From the NCBI RefSeq assembly GCF_014197135.1, contig NZ_JACIFA010000019.1:1-59713 (forward strand): DNA of 59,713 nt, written 5' to 3'. A program made the position numbers and the translations under genes. Positions 58,163-59,713 of the stretch are shown here, piece by piece. The notes under the pieces were generated by a model. The model was not told where the DNA came from. It saw only the letters and a program-made list of their open reading frames with translations, and ran no database searches. Position 1 is the first letter of the stretch, and each line of letters opens with the position of its first letter. This stretch comes from Sphingomonas zeae (GTDB taxonomy: Bacteria; Pseudomonadota; Alphaproteobacteria; Sphingomonadales; Sphingomonadaceae).

Positions 58163-58315
58163 TTTATGCCCCCTGTGCGGCTGGCAAAAAACCCTGAAAT
58201 CTGCTACAAAAGCCCGGAAATCAGCGGTTTTTTGTGCCGCTGCGTTTCACTCGATCCGACACAATCTCACGCGAAGCGTGGGGAAAAGTGTGGGGAAAAA
58301 TTGAGGTGAGGTGGC

Positions 58316-59506
58316 ATGGGAAAGCTCACTGCGCTCAAGATTCGATCGCTGATCGCGCCCGGACGCTATTCGGACGGGGACGGCCTATTTCTCGAAATCA
58401 ACGGCAAAGGGGCAGCCAGCTGGGTTCTTCGAATCCAGAATAAGGGAAAACGCCAGGATATCGGGCTGGGATCACTCAAAGCGGTTTCTCTCAAGGATGC
58501 CAGAGAGGCCGCGTTCCTCACACGCCAAAAGATCGCGCAGGGCATCGACCCTGTCGCTGAGCGGAAGCAGGAGCGGCAGGTCATTCCGACATTCAGAAAG
58601 GCCGCCGAGATGGTCCACGAGGAACACCAGAAGGCCTGGAAGAACGGCAAGCATCAGGATCAGTGGATATCGACGCTGAAGACCTACGCCTTTCCCAAGA
58701 TGGGCGACCGCTTGGTCAGCGAAATCGAAGGTCCGTTGATCCGGGACGTATTGGCACCCATCTGGCTGACAAAGCCGGAAACGGCGCGTCGCGTACGGCA
58801 ACGCATCGGCACCGTCCTCGACTGGTCTTACGCACGCGGGTTCCGCGCGACCGAAGCGCCAATGCGGTCGCTTTCCAAGGGGTTGCCTCGTCAGCCCAAG
58901 AAGGAAAGCCACTTCGCGGCCCTGCCTTATGCATCCGTGCCGAACTTCCTCGAGAAGTTGGGCGAGCGGGAATCGGTGGGCCGTGTCGCGCTGGAAGCGC
59001 TCATCCTGACGGCGGCGCGGTCGGGAGAAATTCGGGGCGCGACTTGGTCGGAGCTCGACCTGGAAGCTGCATTGTGGACGATCCCCGCCGAGCGGATGAA
59101 GATGGGGCGAGTGCATGTCGTGCCCCTCGCGCCCGAAGCGGTGGCGGTGTTCGAGCGCGCCAAGGCGTTCAAGGTCGGCGCTAGCGAGTTGGTGTTTCCT
59201 GGCCAGAACGTGACGAAGCCGCTGTCGGACATGACGCTCCTCAAAATTCTACGAGACATGGACCTCGCGGTGACGGTGCATGGGTTTCGGTCGGCATTCC
59301 GGGACTGGGTTGCGGAGCAGACGGACTACTCAGGGGAAATCGCCGAGGCGGCGCTTGCCCACACGGTCACGAACAAGGTCGAGGCGGCTTATCGTCGGAC
59401 CGACTTTCTCGACAAACGTCGGCTGCTCATGCGGGAATGGGCGGTATTTTGCAAAAAGACGCCCCCTGCGTCGGACGAGAACCGGGACGACGAGTCCAAC
59501 GCCTGA
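58316..59506 (+). CDS. P4-type tyrosine integrase
   Basis: A 396-residue tyrosine recombinase. The N-terminal DUF4102 arm-binding domain has LTALKIRSLIAPGRYSDGDGLFLEI, a core-binding helical domain follows, and the catalytic domain shows Arg in LTAARSGEIRG, His-x-x-Arg in VHGFRSAFRDW, a second His in ALAHTV and the nucleophile Tyr in KVEAAYRRTD. All catalytic residues are present, so the enzyme may be active. GAGGTGAGGTGGC precedes the ATG. It faces away from tRNA-Ser into the island, and its base composition is less GC-rich than the neighbours. Confidence 0.95.
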   Translation: MGKLTALKIRSLIAPGRYSDGDGLFLEINGKGAASWVLRIQNKGKRQDIGLGSLKAVSLKDAREAAFLTRQKIAQGIDPVAERKQERQVIPTFRKAAEMVHEEHQKAWKNGKHQDQWISTLKTYAFPKMGDRLVSEIEGPLIRDVLAPIWLTKPETARRVRQRIGTVLDWSYARGFRATEAPMRSLSKGLPRQPKKESHFAALPYASVPNFLEKLGERESVGRVALEALILTAARSGEIRGATWSELDLEAALWTIPAERMKMGRVHVVPLAPEAVAVFERAKAFKVGASELVFPGQNVTKPLSDMTLLKILRDMDLAVTVHGFRSAFRDWVAEQTDYSGEIAEAALAHTVTNKVEAAYRRTDFLDKRRLLMREWAVFCKKTPPASDENRDDESNA

Positions 59507-59620
59507 GCTTGGCCTCGAATAGGGGAAGGAGTTGTAGAGTGGGAGGTGCGCCAAGCGCTTCTAGGGGAGAGCGGCCCGTTCTGGCCCTCGTCGACCCGCC
59601 CGCTCCTGACCGATTGCGCT

Positions 59621-59713
59621 AGGGTCAGGACCCATTGATGTGAGCGTCGCGATCTGATTCAGGCTCCGTGAGGAGACTGGTAATGAGCGACCTGTTTTGG
59701 CTGACGGACGAGC
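59621..59713 (+). mobile_element. Left end of an IS5-family element, cut by the window
   Basis: AGGGTCAGGACCCATTGATG at about 59621-59640 looks like the terminal inverted repeat of IS5-family elements. A transposase start follows within 60 bp. The right end and target duplication are outside the window. Confidence 0.6.
59683..59713 (+). CDS. IS5-family transposase, first residues only
   Basis: An ATG after GAGGAGA opens a frame reading MSDLFWLTDE, the usual N-terminus of IS5-family (IS427-like) transposase OrfA. Only ten codons lie in the window. Identification rests on this short motif and the adjacent terminal repeat. Confidence 0.6.
   Translation, partial: MSDLFWLTDE

Overview
The window is GC-rich DNA from an alphaproteobacterium, most likely a sphingomonad (Sphingomonas or a close relative). 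The pointers are an RcGTA-type gene transfer agent cluster, the agmatine deiminase / N-carbamoylputrescine amidase route to putrescine, an OmpA protein with a long poly-proline linker, a DUF1134 (EipA-like) envelope protein, CCA-encoding tRNA genes and scattered short palindromes related to TTCGACTTCGCTCAG. The assignment rests on recognised families, not on a 16S gene or a database search.

Layout. 1-770: initiator tRNA with its terminator, then a decayed stretch ending in a GIY-YIG nuclease pseudogene. 764-10.8 kb: housekeeping genes: trmJ, an AroQ-type chorismate mutase, rpsD, small secreted proteins, an M28 peptidase, the polyamine pair aguA/aguB around an unknown membrane protein, a family 5 uracil-DNA glycosylase, folK, tRNA-Lys and a DUF2721 protein. 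10.9-14.5 kb: a two-gene operon of a DegT aminotransferase fused to a flavin oxidoreductase plus a family 2 glycosyltransferase. 14.5-20 kb: a 41-residue membrane protein, a PAP2 phosphatase, galE plus a CitE-like lyase, msrA, a Sua5/TsaC protein and an arylamine N-acetyltransferase. 20.4-34 kb: a chemotaxis operon in the order STAS, cheY, cheA, cheW, mcp, cheW, mcp, mcp, cheW, cheR, cheB and an MCP/CheZ-like coiled-coil protein. 34.1-38.4 kb: poxB-like enzyme, FUSC-like protein and a GH127-type glycosidase. 38.4-38.8 kb: nested inverted-repeat element and tRNA-Val. 39.0-52.4 kb: the gene transfer agent head-tail cluster. 52.5-57.9 kb: OmpA-like protein, PilZ protein, YgfZ, dihydroorotase and a DUF1134 protein. 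58.07-59.7 kb: tRNA-Ser with a P4-type integrase immediately downstream and the start of an IS5-family element, which looks like the left edge of a genomic island running out of the window.

The chemotaxis block carries recent internal duplication. The signalling modules of its three receptors are nearly identical at DNA level, and a cheW gene is present in two almost identical copies, one of which has lost its ATG. The receptors share a conserved C-terminal tail. The last gene has a DxxxQ motif and an acidic, CheZ-like C-terminus, although no cheZ is present.

The GTA cluster is co-oriented, with stop/start overlaps at most junctions and positional equivalents of g1-g6 and g8-g15 of RcGTA. 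It departs from that model in four ways: a short capsid protein without an N-terminal scaffold domain, a Dit-type g12 with a 575-residue N-terminal extension, a g15 little more than half the usual size, and a cloverleaf-like palindromic element between terL and the portal gene.
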